Source: an uncultured Prevotellaceae bacterium
GTDB lineage: Bacteria; Bacteroidota; Bacteroidia; Bacteroidales; Muribaculaceae
Reading direction: 5' to 3'
NCBI GenBank assembly: GCA_900318335.1
Contig: ONKF01000023.1
Location: forward strand, 1 to 38,969
Length of the DNA: 38,969 nt
The notes below the pieces were generated by a model. The model made no database searches and was not told the DNA's origin. It saw only the letters and a list, made by a program, of their open reading frames with translations. Shown here in pieces: positions 16,911 to 24,128 of the stretch. Position numbers and translations under genes: made by a program. Numbering within the stretch: the stretch's first letter is position 1; every line of letters begins with the position of its first letter.

Positions 16911-17492
16911 TTATTTTATTACGCCGACGGCACGCGAAACCGACTTGGTTGCTGCGGGGCTAACGCTGTGGCGCGATTCCTTGCTTGCACCAAATGGATT
17001 GCCGTCGGTAACAGGGCGGTAGGCTGTGTATTGAGTCATCTGGGAATTTAACGACAGCAATAGATAGCCGTCCTCATTAAACCCATAGTACAATTCTTCA
17101 TGGTCACCGTCATCGAACCAGAGATATAAACGCTTTACCTGCTGCTCCCATTTCAAGCCAACATAATCTATTATACCGTGATTGTAATCAGTATAACAGC
17201 CCCATCGGCCTGATTGATTCCCATAAAAGTCAAAACTTACCTTGATAGGATCAGGAATGTCAAAACGCTCACCATTATCATCCAGGGCATACTCTGATAC
17301 CCAACAGCCGACAATGCTCTTATTGTGATATTGGTCACCCATGATGACACCAATAACGGCATTGACGTCCGAGATATCCACCTCGCCGTCACCATTCACA
17401 TCGCCATATAAAAAGTTCTGGCCTAAAACACTGCAGGGCATAAATAACATCAGCCCAACAAGGAAAATTTGAATCTTTTTCATCATAAACAT
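16911..17492 (-). CDS. Small secreted protein with a single dockerin-like half repeat near its N-terminus
   Basis: A 193-residue exported protein. The signal peptide is MFMMKKIQIFLVGLMLFMPCSVLG (1-24); an internal MMKK start is also possible. A single calcium-loop half repeat, GDVNGDGEVDISDVNAVIG (30-48), follows immediately. It is the same motif that ends the 951-residue protein at 11430, but here at the N-terminus. The remainder is strand-rich (SIVGCWVSEYALDD, GRWGCYTDYN, KRLYLWFDDGDHEELYYGF), probably one small beta domain of lipocalin-like type, ending in a flexible serine-rich tail. Function unknown. It converges with ackA. Confidence 0.72.
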   Translation of the reverse strand: MFMMKKIQIFLVGLMLFMPCSVLGQNFLYGDVNGDGEVDISDVNAVIGVIMGDQYHNKSIVGCWVSEYALDDNGERFDIPDPIKVSFDFYGNQSGRWGCYTDYNHGIIDYVGLKWEQQVKRLYLWFDDGDHEELYYGFNEDGYLLLSLNSQMTQYTAYRPVTDGNPFGASKESRHSVSPAATKSVSRAVGVIK

Positions 17493-17734
17493 ACTTGTTA
17501 ACGCTCAAGTCTGCGGGATCTTGTAAGTTAATAAATTTAGGTTAATTGAAGTATATATCCTTGATTACTAATGACCTTGCCGAGATAAACGCCAAATTTG
17601 AATCCTGGCAAGCCCAACCATTTGACAAATTACGTCATAATTCTTGATGTATGCAAGATAAATCCAATAATCCTGCCAATGAACATTGCTGAAAAAAACT
17701 ATTCTCTATTAACCGCTAACTGAAAACTATTTAC

Positions 17735-17742
17735 TACCTTTG
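17735..17742 (+). promoter_or_regulatory. Putative -7 box of pheS
   Basis: TACCTTTG, 23 nt before the pheS ATG; no recognisable TTG upstream. The 273-nt gap back to 17492 shows no other recognised element and no attenuator-type leader peptide. Confidence 0.5.
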
Positions 17743-17765
17743 CACGTTAAATTAAGCGATAGACT

Positions 17766-18803
17766 ATGTTAAAGGATAAAATAGAGGCGCTGAAGGCGCA
17801 AATTGCAGAGCTCAAGGCCGATAACGAAGAGGCACTTGAGGCGTTGCGTATCAAATACCTGAGCAAGAAAGGCGAGGTTACCGCTTTGTTCAATGAGTTC
17901 CGTGAGGTGGCTCCCGAGGAGAAGCGCGAATTGGGCCAGAAGCTCAATGAGCTGAAGAATCTTGCAACCGAGAAGATTAATGCCCTGCGCGAGGCTACCA
18001 AGCAGCAGGCCAAGGAGCAGAACAAGATTGACATCACCCGTCCCGCATTCCCCGCTGAACTGGGTACAAGGCACCCCATCTCGGTGGTTCGTAAGCAGAT
18101 CATCGACATCTTCTCGCGTCTGGGCTTCACCATCGCCGATGGTCCCGAGGTAGAGGACGACTGGCACGTGTTCAGTGCTCTGAACTTTGCCGCCGACCAT
18201 CCCGCCCGCGATATGCAGGACACCTTCTTCATTGAGAAGAACGACCAGGATGTGACCCGCAATATCGTGCTGCGCAGCCACACCAGCTCGGTTCAAGTAC
18301 GCACGATGGAGCGCAATCAGCCGCCCATCCGCATCATCTGCCCGGGGCGCGTTTACCGCAACGAGGCAATCACCGCCCGTGCCCACTGCTTCTTCCACCA
18401 GATCGAGGGCCTGTACATCGACAAGAACGTGACCTTTGCCGACCTGAAGCAGGTGCTGCTGCACTTCGCTAAGGAACTGTTTGGCACCGATACCCAGATC
18501 CGCCTGCGTCCCAGCTACTTCCCATTTACCGAACCCAGTGCCGAGATGGACGTCTCGTGTATGCTGTGCGGTGGCGAGGGCTGCGGTTTCTGCAAGCACA
18601 CGGGTTGGGTCGAGATCCTGGGCTGCGGCATGGTGGATCCTGCCGTACTCGAGGCCAGCGGTATCGACAGCTCCGTTTATAGCGGATATGCATTCGGCCT
18701 TGGTGTGGAGCGCATCACCAACTTGAAGTATATGGTTAAGGACCTGCGCATGTTCAGTGAGAACGACGTTCGCTTCCTTGACGAGTTCAAGAGTGCTCAT
18801 TAA
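17766..18803 (+). CDS. pheS: Phenylalanyl-tRNA synthetase alpha subunit
   Basis: A 345-residue class II synthetase subunit, which with PheT charges tRNA-Phe. An N-terminal coiled-coil arm (about 1-90, rich in K, E, A) contacts tRNA. The catalytic core follows: RHPISVVRKQIIDIF (about 100-115), motif 2 with FHQIEGLYIDKN (about 210-221), the GGEGCGFCKHTGW region and motif 3 YSGYAFGLGVERI (about 305-317). All are intact. pheT is not adjacent, so the two subunit genes are unlinked, as I understand is usual in Bacteroidetes. A GC-rich hairpin begins directly at the stop codon, so pheS is probably transcribed alone. Confidence 0.95.
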   Translation: MLKDKIEALKAQIAELKADNEEALEALRIKYLSKKGEVTALFNEFREVAPEEKRELGQKLNELKNLATEKINALREATKQQAKEQNKIDITRPAFPAELGTRHPISVVRKQIIDIFSRLGFTIADGPEVEDDWHVFSALNFAADHPARDMQDTFFIEKNDQDVTRNIVLRSHTSSVQVRTMERNQPPIRIICPGRVYRNEAITARAHCFFHQIEGLYIDKNVTFADLKQVLLHFAKELFGTDTQIRLRPSYFPFTEPSAEMDVSCMLCGGEGCGFCKHTGWVEILGCGMVDPAVLEASGIDSSVYSGYAFGLGVERITNLKYMVKDLRMFSENDVRFLDEFKSAH

Positions 18804-18870
18804 TTTTAGCCGCTAAGCGGCTAAAAGTTTAGAGTTTAAAGAAATAGAGACGCAAGAATTTGCGTCTCTA
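18804..18870 (+). terminator. Two consecutive hairpins after pheS
   Basis: The first has arms TTTTAGCCG (18804-18812) and CGGCTAAAA (18818-18826). The second has perfect 11-bp arms TAGAGACGCAA (18845-18855) and TTGCGTCTCTA (18860-18870) with loop GAAT. The GAGACGCAA palindrome resembles a short dispersed repeat that I recall from Bacteroidetes spacers, an unverified recollection. Either could end pheS transcription before nth. Confidence 0.55.
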
Positions 18871-18886
18871 CATTTATATAAATAAT

Positions 18887-19516
18887 ATGACGATTAAAGA
18901 AAGATACCTGGGCATCATGGAGTACTTCCAGCAGGAACAGCCCAATCCCGAGACCGAGCTCAAGCACCGTGACCCATTTGAGTTGCTGGTGGCTGTGATG
19001 CTGAGCGCCCAGTGCACCGACAAGCGAATCAATATGGTGACGCCAGCCTTATTTGATGCCTACCCCACTCCACAAGCCATGGCGGCAGCCAGTGTCGAGG
19101 ACATCCTTGAATATGTCAAGAGCGTCTCCTATCCCAACAGCAAGGCGGCTCACCTGCAGGCCATGGCCCGAAAACTGGTGGACGAGTTTGACGGCCATGT
19201 ACCCGACAACATGAAGGAGTTGACCTCGTTGCCCGGAGTGGGTCGCAAGACGGCCAACGTGGTGATGGGCGCGGCTTTTGGCAAGGCTACTATTCCTGTC
19301 GATACTCATGTCTATAGGGTCTCTCACCGCTTGGGCCTGTCCCAAGGCAAGACACCCGATGATGTGGAACGCGACCTCATGCGCCACATTCCCGAGGAAC
19401 TGCGCTTCAAAGCCCACCACTGGATATTGCTGCACGGGCGGTACGTCTGCAAGGCCCAGCGCCCAGACTGCCTGAATTGCGGAATCCAGCAGTACTGCAA
19501 GCAATATAATCGATAG
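18887..19516 (+). CDS. nth: Endonuclease III (DNA glycosylase/AP lyase)
   Basis: A 209-residue base-excision-repair enzyme that removes oxidised pyrimidines and nicks abasic sites. The helix-hairpin-helix is LPGVGRKTANVVM, with the Schiff-base lysine in GRKTA. The catalytic aspartate is in VDTHVYRVSHRLGL. A [4Fe-4S] cluster is bound by the C-terminal C-x6-C-x2-C-x5-C set (CKAQRPDCLNCGIQQYC). I chose ATG 18887 (MTIKERYLGIMEY), which matches family N-termini. An upstream in-frame ATG at 18860 would add nine residues and lies inside the hairpin at 18845-18870, so it is unlikely. Confidence 0.94.
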   Translation: MTIKERYLGIMEYFQQEQPNPETELKHRDPFELLVAVMLSAQCTDKRINMVTPALFDAYPTPQAMAAASVEDILEYVKSVSYPNSKAAHLQAMARKLVDEFDGHVPDNMKELTSLPGVGRKTANVVMGAAFGKATIPVDTHVYRVSHRLGLSQGKTPDDVERDLMRHIPEELRFKAHHWILLHGRYVCKAQRPDCLNCGIQQYCKQYNR

Positions 19517-19704
19517 GAGCCTGAAGTGTTCTTTTGGGATGGCAAAGTGGTTTATTTTGCCGAAATCGGATATTTTTTCACCTTGCCATTAAACTTCAAG
19601 GATTTCTTTGCGTCAAAGAATCGTTTTGCTCAAAAAGCAAATAAACCGCAAAACAAAAAAAGATTATAATACTTAATTACGTTTTATTAAAACAGAAAAA
19701 GATT

Positions 19705-20325
19705 ATGAAGAAAGTGTTTATTCTGATTGCTGCTGCAATCGTATCCATGAGCGCTATGGCTCAAGTTCAATTTGGTGGAAAGGTTGGTTTTGACATGACT
19801 AACTTCTGGGGACCGGATGTAGACCATGGTATGAAGCCTGGTTATCAGTTTGGTCTCATGATGGAATACAAGTTCAATCCTCATTTCGCCATCGCTCCCG
19901 AAGTTGTGTTTGCTTCACAGGGTGGCAAGTCCAAGGCTCTGGCATTTAAAGTCGATGACGACTTCGATTTTGATGGCGTTACCATAGCTGACGTTAAGTA
20001 CACTGCCAACTACATCAATGTCCCCTTGATGCTTAAGTTCTATGCTACGCCCGAATTCAGCATCGACTTTGGTCCGCAGGTAGGTTTTAACGTGTTCAAC
20101 AAGGCTAAAGTCAAAGGTGCTAAAAAATCTGTCGACGTTAAAGACATGACACAAACCGTTGATTTCGGCCTGGGCCTGGGTGCCACCTACAACCTCACCG
20201 AGAATGCCTTTGTTCAGGCTCGCTACACATTGGGCCTTACCAAGGTGTTTAAAGATGAGGAAGTCCTTGGCGAGAACAAAGCTAAGAACGGCAACATCCA
20301 GGTTGCCTTCGGTATGAAATTCTGA
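19705..20325 (+). CDS. Outer-membrane beta-barrel protein (porin-like, PorT/OmpW style)
   Basis: A 206-residue protein. The signal peptide MKKVFILIAAAIVSMSAMA is cleaved before QVQFGGKVGFD. The rest is typical of small eight-stranded outer-membrane barrels: alternating strands (YQFGLMMEYKFNPHFAIAPEVVF, FSIDFGPQVGFNVF, DFGLGLGATYNL, FVQARYTLGL) and a terminal strand ending in phenylalanine (QVAFGMKF), the usual signal for BAM-mediated insertion. A specific role is not readable. The 188-nt leader contains small hairpins (TTCTTTG-CGT-CAAAGAA near 19606) but no recognised regulator site. Confidence 0.82.
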   Translation: MKKVFILIAAAIVSMSAMAQVQFGGKVGFDMTNFWGPDVDHGMKPGYQFGLMMEYKFNPHFAIAPEVVFASQGGKSKALAFKVDDDFDFDGVTIADVKYTANYINVPLMLKFYATPEFSIDFGPQVGFNVFNKAKVKGAKKSVDVKDMTQTVDFGLGLGATYNLTENAFVQARYTLGLTKVFKDEEVLGENKAKNGNIQVAFGMKF

Positions 20326-20358
20326 TAGCCTATATTACTGTAAATAGAGTTATTTAGT

Positions 20359-20395
20359 GGATGTGGCTGCCCTCGCATTGAGAGCAGCCACATTC
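20359..20395 (+). terminator. Hairpin downstream of the beta-barrel gene
   Basis: 16-nt arms GGATGTGGCTGCCCTC (20359-20374) and GAGAGCAGCCACATTC (20380-20395) pair with one mismatch and one G-T, around a 5-nt loop. No T-run follows, so termination may need Rho or the hairpin may protect the 3' end. It lies 34 nt after the stop. Confidence 0.55.
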
Positions 20396-20559
20396 TCATT
20401 CAGCATTATGTCAATAAAGGGGTCACATCTATCCGGGCATCCCACTCACTATAAGCGGCGATAACGCCGGTCACATCGATGTGATCAATATCCCTTATAT
20501 ATCTGCCAGGTCAATAATTTCTAAATTTTTATATAAAAATATAAAAATATCTTAAAATA

Positions 20560-20592
20560 TTTGTATAATTCCAAAAAAGGTTTGTACTTTTG
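20560..20592 (+). promoter_or_regulatory. Promoter of a predicted small RNA
   Basis: TTTG at 20560-20563 and TACTTTTG at 20585-20592, spacer 21 nt. No plus-strand gene follows; the next coding gene (def) is on the other strand. Confidence 0.6.
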
Positions 20593-20598
20593 TACGTG

Positions 20599-20661
20599 TG
20601 TTTTTCATGGTATTAGATTTAAGGTTTGTGGAGGCTGTCGTGAGACATCTTCCACTTTTTT
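20599..20661 (+). ncRNA. Predicted small RNA ending in a strong intrinsic terminator
   Basis: Starting about 7 nt after the -7 box, a transcript of about 60 nt would run through TTTTTCATGGTATTAGATTT into a hairpin. Its arms are GTGGAGGCTGTC (20628-20639) and GACATCTTCCAC (20644-20655), with one mismatch, one G-T and a GTGA tetraloop, followed by six Ts (20656-20661). The T-tract overlaps the def stop codon on the opposite strand. The unstructured 5' part resembles a segment I recall in other Bacteroidales spacers, but I cannot verify that. No open reading frame of convincing quality lies in it. Confidence 0.6.
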
Positions 20662-21232
20662 ATTTCTTGCGGTTGTGAGGTGCGAATTTGCAACGGTAAT
20701 TACACGAAATTTTCCCTTTAACCATATTGCTCAGTTTGCTTCTGATAAGCTGCTTGCGGATGGGAGAAATCCTGTCGATAAAGAGCGTCTTGTCCAGGTG
20801 GTCACACTCATGTTGAATCACGCGTGACAGATAACCCTCGACATCCTGCTCGTGCTCCTGGAACTGTTCGTCCTGCCAGCGGATGTGGATCTTCTCATGG
20901 CGATGAACGTTCTCGTGGATATTGGGCACGCTCAGGCAACCCTCCTCACGGGAAATCAACGGGGCGCTCTCATCAACAGTGATCTCGGGATTGATGAGCA
21001 CCATGCGCACATCCTTCAGTTCGGGAAAATCCTCGGCCAGCACATCCACATCAATATAGACGATGCGGGCGTTAACGCCCACCTGAGGTGCGGCGATGCC
21101 AATGCCCTGGGTGTGATACATGGTTTCCTTCATGTTCTCAATCAGCTCTTGCAGATTGGGAAAATCTGGCGTTACGGTAGCATTCTCGGCCCGCAACACA
21201 GGATGACCATAAATATAAATGGGTAAAACCAT
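20660..21232 (-). CDS. def: Peptide deformylase
   Basis: A 190-residue metalloenzyme that removes the formyl group from nascent N-terminal methionines at the ribosome. All three active-site motifs are present: GIGIAAPQVG (about 43-52), EEGCLSVP with the metal cysteine (about 95-102), and QHECDHLDK with the two metal histidines and catalytic glutamate (about 138-146). It lies 16 nt downstream of ruvX, with the same strand and probably the same transcript. Its 3' end converges with the predicted small RNA, whose terminator overlaps its stop codon. Confidence 0.95.
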   Translation of the reverse strand: MVLPIYIYGHPVLRAENATVTPDFPNLQELIENMKETMYHTQGIGIAAPQVGVNARIVYIDVDVLAEDFPELKDVRMVLINPEITVDESAPLISREEGCLSVPNIHENVHRHEKIHIRWQDEQFQEHEQDVEGYLSRVIQHECDHLDKTLFIDRISPIRKQLIRSKLSNMVKGKISCNYRCKFAPHNRKK

Positions 21233-21248
21233 AACAATGATATTGTAA

Positions 21249-21689
21249 TTAAAGGTTAATCTTATTTAATCTACTTTGCAGATAATCGTTGAGGATGATG
21301 GTTGCTGCGATGGCGTCAACTCGGGACTTGTCACGGCGGTCGCTCTTCTTCATGCCCCCATCAATCATGGCCTGATGAGCTATGGTGCTCGTGAAACGCT
21401 CGTCATACATCACGATAGGCATGTCGGGCAGCTCCTTGCGCAGGCGGTTGACAAACGGCGTGATGTACTTCATGCTCTCACTCGGTTCTCCATTGAGCTG
21501 GGTGGGCTGGCCAACGACAATGCGCTCCACCGTTTCACGTGCCATGTAGTCCTTAATAAACTGCATGAGTGTGTGGGTGGGGACTGTTGCCAGGTTACCT
21601 GCTATAATCTGCAACGGATCGGTAACAGCGACACCAGTGCGCTTGCGGCCATAGTCGATGCCCAAGATGCGTCCCATCGTCCTCAACAA
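21249..21689 (-). CDS. ruvX: RuvX/YqgF family putative Holliday junction resolvase (pre-16S rRNA nuclease)
   Basis: A 146-residue RNase H-fold protein. The first active-site aspartate is in GRILGIDYGRKRTGVAV (about 6-22). IVVGQPTQLNG (about 57-67) and the conserved YDERFTS (about 99-105) follow, and the third acidic residue is in KSRVDAIAATIIL. Family members act in pre-16S rRNA 5'-end maturation and have been proposed as Holliday junction resolvases. It lies 12 nt after rho and upstream of def, giving the order rho-ruvX-def. Its cytoplasmic location follows from the absence of a signal peptide. Confidence 0.9.
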   Translation of the reverse strand: MLRTMGRILGIDYGRKRTGVAVTDPLQIIAGNLATVPTHTLMQFIKDYMARETVERIVVGQPTQLNGEPSESMKYITPFVNRLRKELPDMPIVMYDERFTSTIAHQAMIDGGMKKSDRRDKSRVDAIAATIILNDYLQSRLNKINL

Positions 21690-21701
21690 CCAGTAAAAAA
21701 A

Positions 21702-23780
21702 TTATTCTTGCTGCATGTTAAGCAGGAACTCCTCGTTATCACGGGTACGCTCCATGCGCTCCTTGACAAACTCCATCGCCTCGACCGAAGTGCGGTCGCT
21801 CAGGAAGCGGCGGATAATCCACATCTTGTTCAGCGTGTCCTGAGGCAACAGCAAGTCGTCACGACGCGTACTCGATGCCATAACATCGACAGCAGGGAAG
21901 ATTCGCTTATTGGAAAGCTTGCGGTCGAGCTGCAACTCCATGTTACCGGTACCCTTGAATTCCTCAAAGATTACCTCATCCATCTTGGAACCGGTCTCGG
22001 TCAGTGCGGTGGCAATGATAGTCAAGCTTCCTCCACCCTCGATATTGCGGGCGGCACCAAAGAAACGTTTGGGTCGCTGCAGGGCGTTGGCATCCACACC
22101 GCCAGTCAGGATCTTGCCCGATGCAGGTGCGATTGTATTATAGGCACGTGCCAGGCGGGTAATCGAGTCGAGCAGGATGACCACGTCATGGCCACACTCG
22201 ACGAGACGTTTTGCCTTACTCAGTACCAGGTCGGCAATCTTGACGTGGCGGTCGGCCGGCTCGTCAAATGTTGATGCAATCACCTCGGCATTGACGCTGC
22301 GGGCCATATCGGTTACCTCCTCGGGGCGCTCGTCGATGAGCAGGATAATCATGTAGGTCTCAGGGTGGTTCTCTGAAATGGCATTGGCTATTTCCTTCAG
22401 CAGCATAGTCTTACCAGTCTTGGGTTGAGCGACGATAAGACCACGCTGACCTTTGCCGATGGGCGAGAACATGTCAACCACGCGCTGGGAAACAGTAGGA
22501 TGGGTTCGGCTCACCAAGTTGAATTTCTCATCGGGGAACAGGGGCACCAGATGCTCAAACGGCACTCGGTCGCGCACATAGGCGGGAGTGCGGCCATTGA
22601 TAAGACGGATCTCACTCAGCGGGAAGTACTTCTCACCCTCCATGGGCGGACGGATAGTACCCTCGATAACGTCTCCGGTCTTGAGGCCGTAAGCTTTAAT
22701 CTGGGACTGCTGCACATAGATATCATCAGGGGAAGTCAAGTAGTTATAGTCACTCGAGCGCAGGAAACCATAACCCTCGGGAGCGATGTCGAGCACACCC
22801 TGGGCCTCGAGAATGCCATCAAAGTTATAGGGCTGGTCCAGATAGGGATTGACCTCGGCAATCTGCTGCTGTTGCTGCTGTTTCATCTTGCGCTTCTTAT
22901 TCTTGCTCTCCTTGGCCACCTTGGGCTCTTGAATAACGATGGGAGCTGCAGCGGCTTGCTCGGCTGCGCGCTTGCGCTCTTCCTCGGCACGGCGCTGGGC
23001 CTCCTCACGCTCTTCCTGGGTGCGGGGCTTGAATGTGAAACTACTGCCAGTGTTGAAGAATGAGTTCAGTGACACGTCTTCGCGCTCACGGGGTTCAGCT
23101 GGCTGTTGGGTTTGATTCTGCTGCTGTTGTTCCTCAAATATTTGCTCTTCTACTTCAGGTTGGGCTTCAATAACTGGTTCGGGCTGAGGTTCGGCCTCTT
23201 GTTCCATATTATCAAACGGCAAGACGGGCTCGGGTTGCACCTGCTTGGACTTGCGGCCACGGCGGCGGGGTGCCTGTTCCTTGACCTCATCAACCGGTTG
23301 TTCCTCAACAACGGGTTGTTCTTCCATGGCGGGGGCTTCCTGTGCCGGGTTTTGTTCGCTTATGAGAGCGGCATCGCGTGCGGCTTTCTCGGCTGCCGAC
23401 GGGCGGCCACGCTTACGCTTGGGAGTCTCGACAACAGGAGCTGCCTGTTCTTCGGCTTGGGGTTGTTCCTGAGGTTCGGCCTCTACCTTGGCTTCGTCTG
23501 AAACTTTCTTTTTTTCTTTTTTATTTTTGCTCTTTGTGGCTACAGCATCATCCTTGGTCACATCTGTTCCGTTAGCCTTAGCAGCCGGTTGGCGTATGCG
23601 TTCACGGCGGCGTTTCACCGGTTCAGGGGTGTTAGCGGCATCTGTCTCGGCCTGATGGTCCAGGATTTCATAAACGAGAGCTTCACGTTCAAGCGAATCG
23701 ACTTTTTTAAGTCCCATAGACTTTGCCAACTCGTGTAGTTGAGCCTCGGTCATTTCATTCAATTGTTCGAGTATATACAT
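21702..23780 (-). CDS. rho: Transcription termination factor Rho with a large low-complexity insertion
   Basis: A 692-residue hexameric RNA-dependent ATPase that ends transcripts. Residues 1-45 form the N-terminal helix-bundle ([20 protein letters not shown]). About 45-315 is a charged, Q/E/P-rich insertion full of EEQPVVEEQ-like and [10 protein letters not shown]-like runs, almost certainly disordered. The cold-shock RNA-binding domain begins near 320 ([20 protein letters not shown]). The ATPase follows, with Walker A AQPKTGKT near 450, [13 protein letters not shown], and Q/R-loop regions to the end. Enteric Rho is about 419 residues. Disordered insertions are known in gut Bacteroides, where they have been linked to condensate formation and gut fitness. 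A leader of about 270 nt precedes it. Confidence 0.95.
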   Translation of the reverse strand: MYILEQLNEMTEAQLHELAKSMGLKKVDSLEREALVYEILDHQAETDAANTPEPVKRRRERIRQPAAKANGTDVTKDDAVATKSKNKKEKKKVSDEAKVEAEPQEQPQAEEQAAPVVETPKRKRGRPSAAEKAARDAALISEQNPAQEAPAMEEQPVVEEQPVDEVKEQAPRRRGRKSKQVQPEPVLPFDNMEQEAEPQPEPVIEAQPEVEEQIFEEQQQQNQTQQPAEPREREDVSLNSFFNTGSSFTFKPRTQEEREEAQRRAEEERKRAAEQAAAAPIVIQEPKVAKESKNKKRKMKQQQQQQIAEVNPYLDQPYNFDGILEAQGVLDIAPEGYGFLRSSDYNYLTSPDDIYVQQSQIKAYGLKTGDVIEGTIRPPMEGEKYFPLSEIRLINGRTPAYVRDRVPFEHLVPLFPDEKFNLVSRTHPTVSQRVVDMFSPIGKGQRGLIVAQPKTGKTMLLKEIANAISENHPETYMIILLIDERPEEVTDMARSVNAEVIASTFDEPADRHVKIADLVLSKAKRLVECGHDVVILLDSITRLARAYNTIAPASGKILTGGVDANALQRPKRFFGAARNIEGGGSLTIIATALTETGSKMDEVIFEEFKGTGNMELQLDRKLSNKRIFPAVDVMASSTRRDDLLLPQDTLNKMWIIRRFLSDRTSVEAMEFVKERMERTRDNEEFLLNMQQE

Positions 23781-23816
23781 AAAGATATAATAAGTTCATT
23801 ACGTGATGTGACTGAA

Positions 23817-23865
23817 CGGTACACGTCCTATAAATCCACAACACGCCGTGCACACCGGTACACGT
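23817..23865 (-). repeat. Direct repeats in the rho leader
   Basis: CGGTACACGT occurs at 23817-23826 and 23856-23865 within the 5' untranslated region of rho, 37-85 nt from its ATG. It could contribute to autogenous control, which is known for rho in other bacteria. That is inference. Confidence 0.4.
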
Positions 23866-24060
23866 TGTTTCTTTCTAAAAAATTAGTTTCTATTGTATTT
23901 GTTTTTCAACTCCTTTCTTCTCCTCTGTGGTTCTTAACCGATACCTTAGAACTCTGATTCAATATCGATATGTCCAATAAAAATTAGGGGAAAAGAGTGA
24001 GAAGTGGAATTGAGTGATTTATCAAGCATAAAATGAGTTTCCAAACCCTCATTTACACTG

Positions 24061-24108
24061 CAAAATTAGACATTTTTTTCAACGTGACCAAAAAAAGACG
24101 TAATTTTG
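24061..24108. promoter_or_regulatory. Divergent promoters of rho (-) and the CCA-Ogt gene (+)
   Basis: Minus strand: TTTG at 24092-24089 and TAATTTTG at 24068-24061 with a 20-nt spacer, giving rho a leader of about 270 nt. Plus strand: TAATTTTG at 24101-24108, 20 nt before the CCA-Ogt ATG, with a weak -33. The rest of the 348-nt gap (23781-24128) is the rho leader; no other gene was seen. Confidence 0.55.
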
Positions 24109-24128
24109 CAACCTAAAAAGCAAAAATC

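Noticed and set aside
16837-17022. 61-codon open frame starting in the ackA downstream palindrome
   Set aside because: Its first third is the inverted repeat itself and the rest is antisense to the small secreted protein gene.
17769-18800. Minus-strand open frame of 343 codons over pheS
   Set aside because: Exact antisense of pheS; a by-product of strong codon bias, with no start context or family similarity.
18860-18886. Earlier ATG for nth
   Set aside because: It lies in the hairpin after pheS, and the added MRLYIYINN does not fit the family.
20561-20827. 88-codon open frame over the small RNA candidate
   Set aside because: It begins inside the promoter and continues antisense to def; the terminator would cut it off.
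21276-22274. Plus-strand open frame of 332 codons over ruvX and rho
   Set aside because: Spans two genes on the other strand and has no motif of its own.
22860-23560. Repetitive sequence as a possible CRISPR or tandem repeat
   Set aside because: It is codon-level low complexity within the Rho insertion, without regular spacers.
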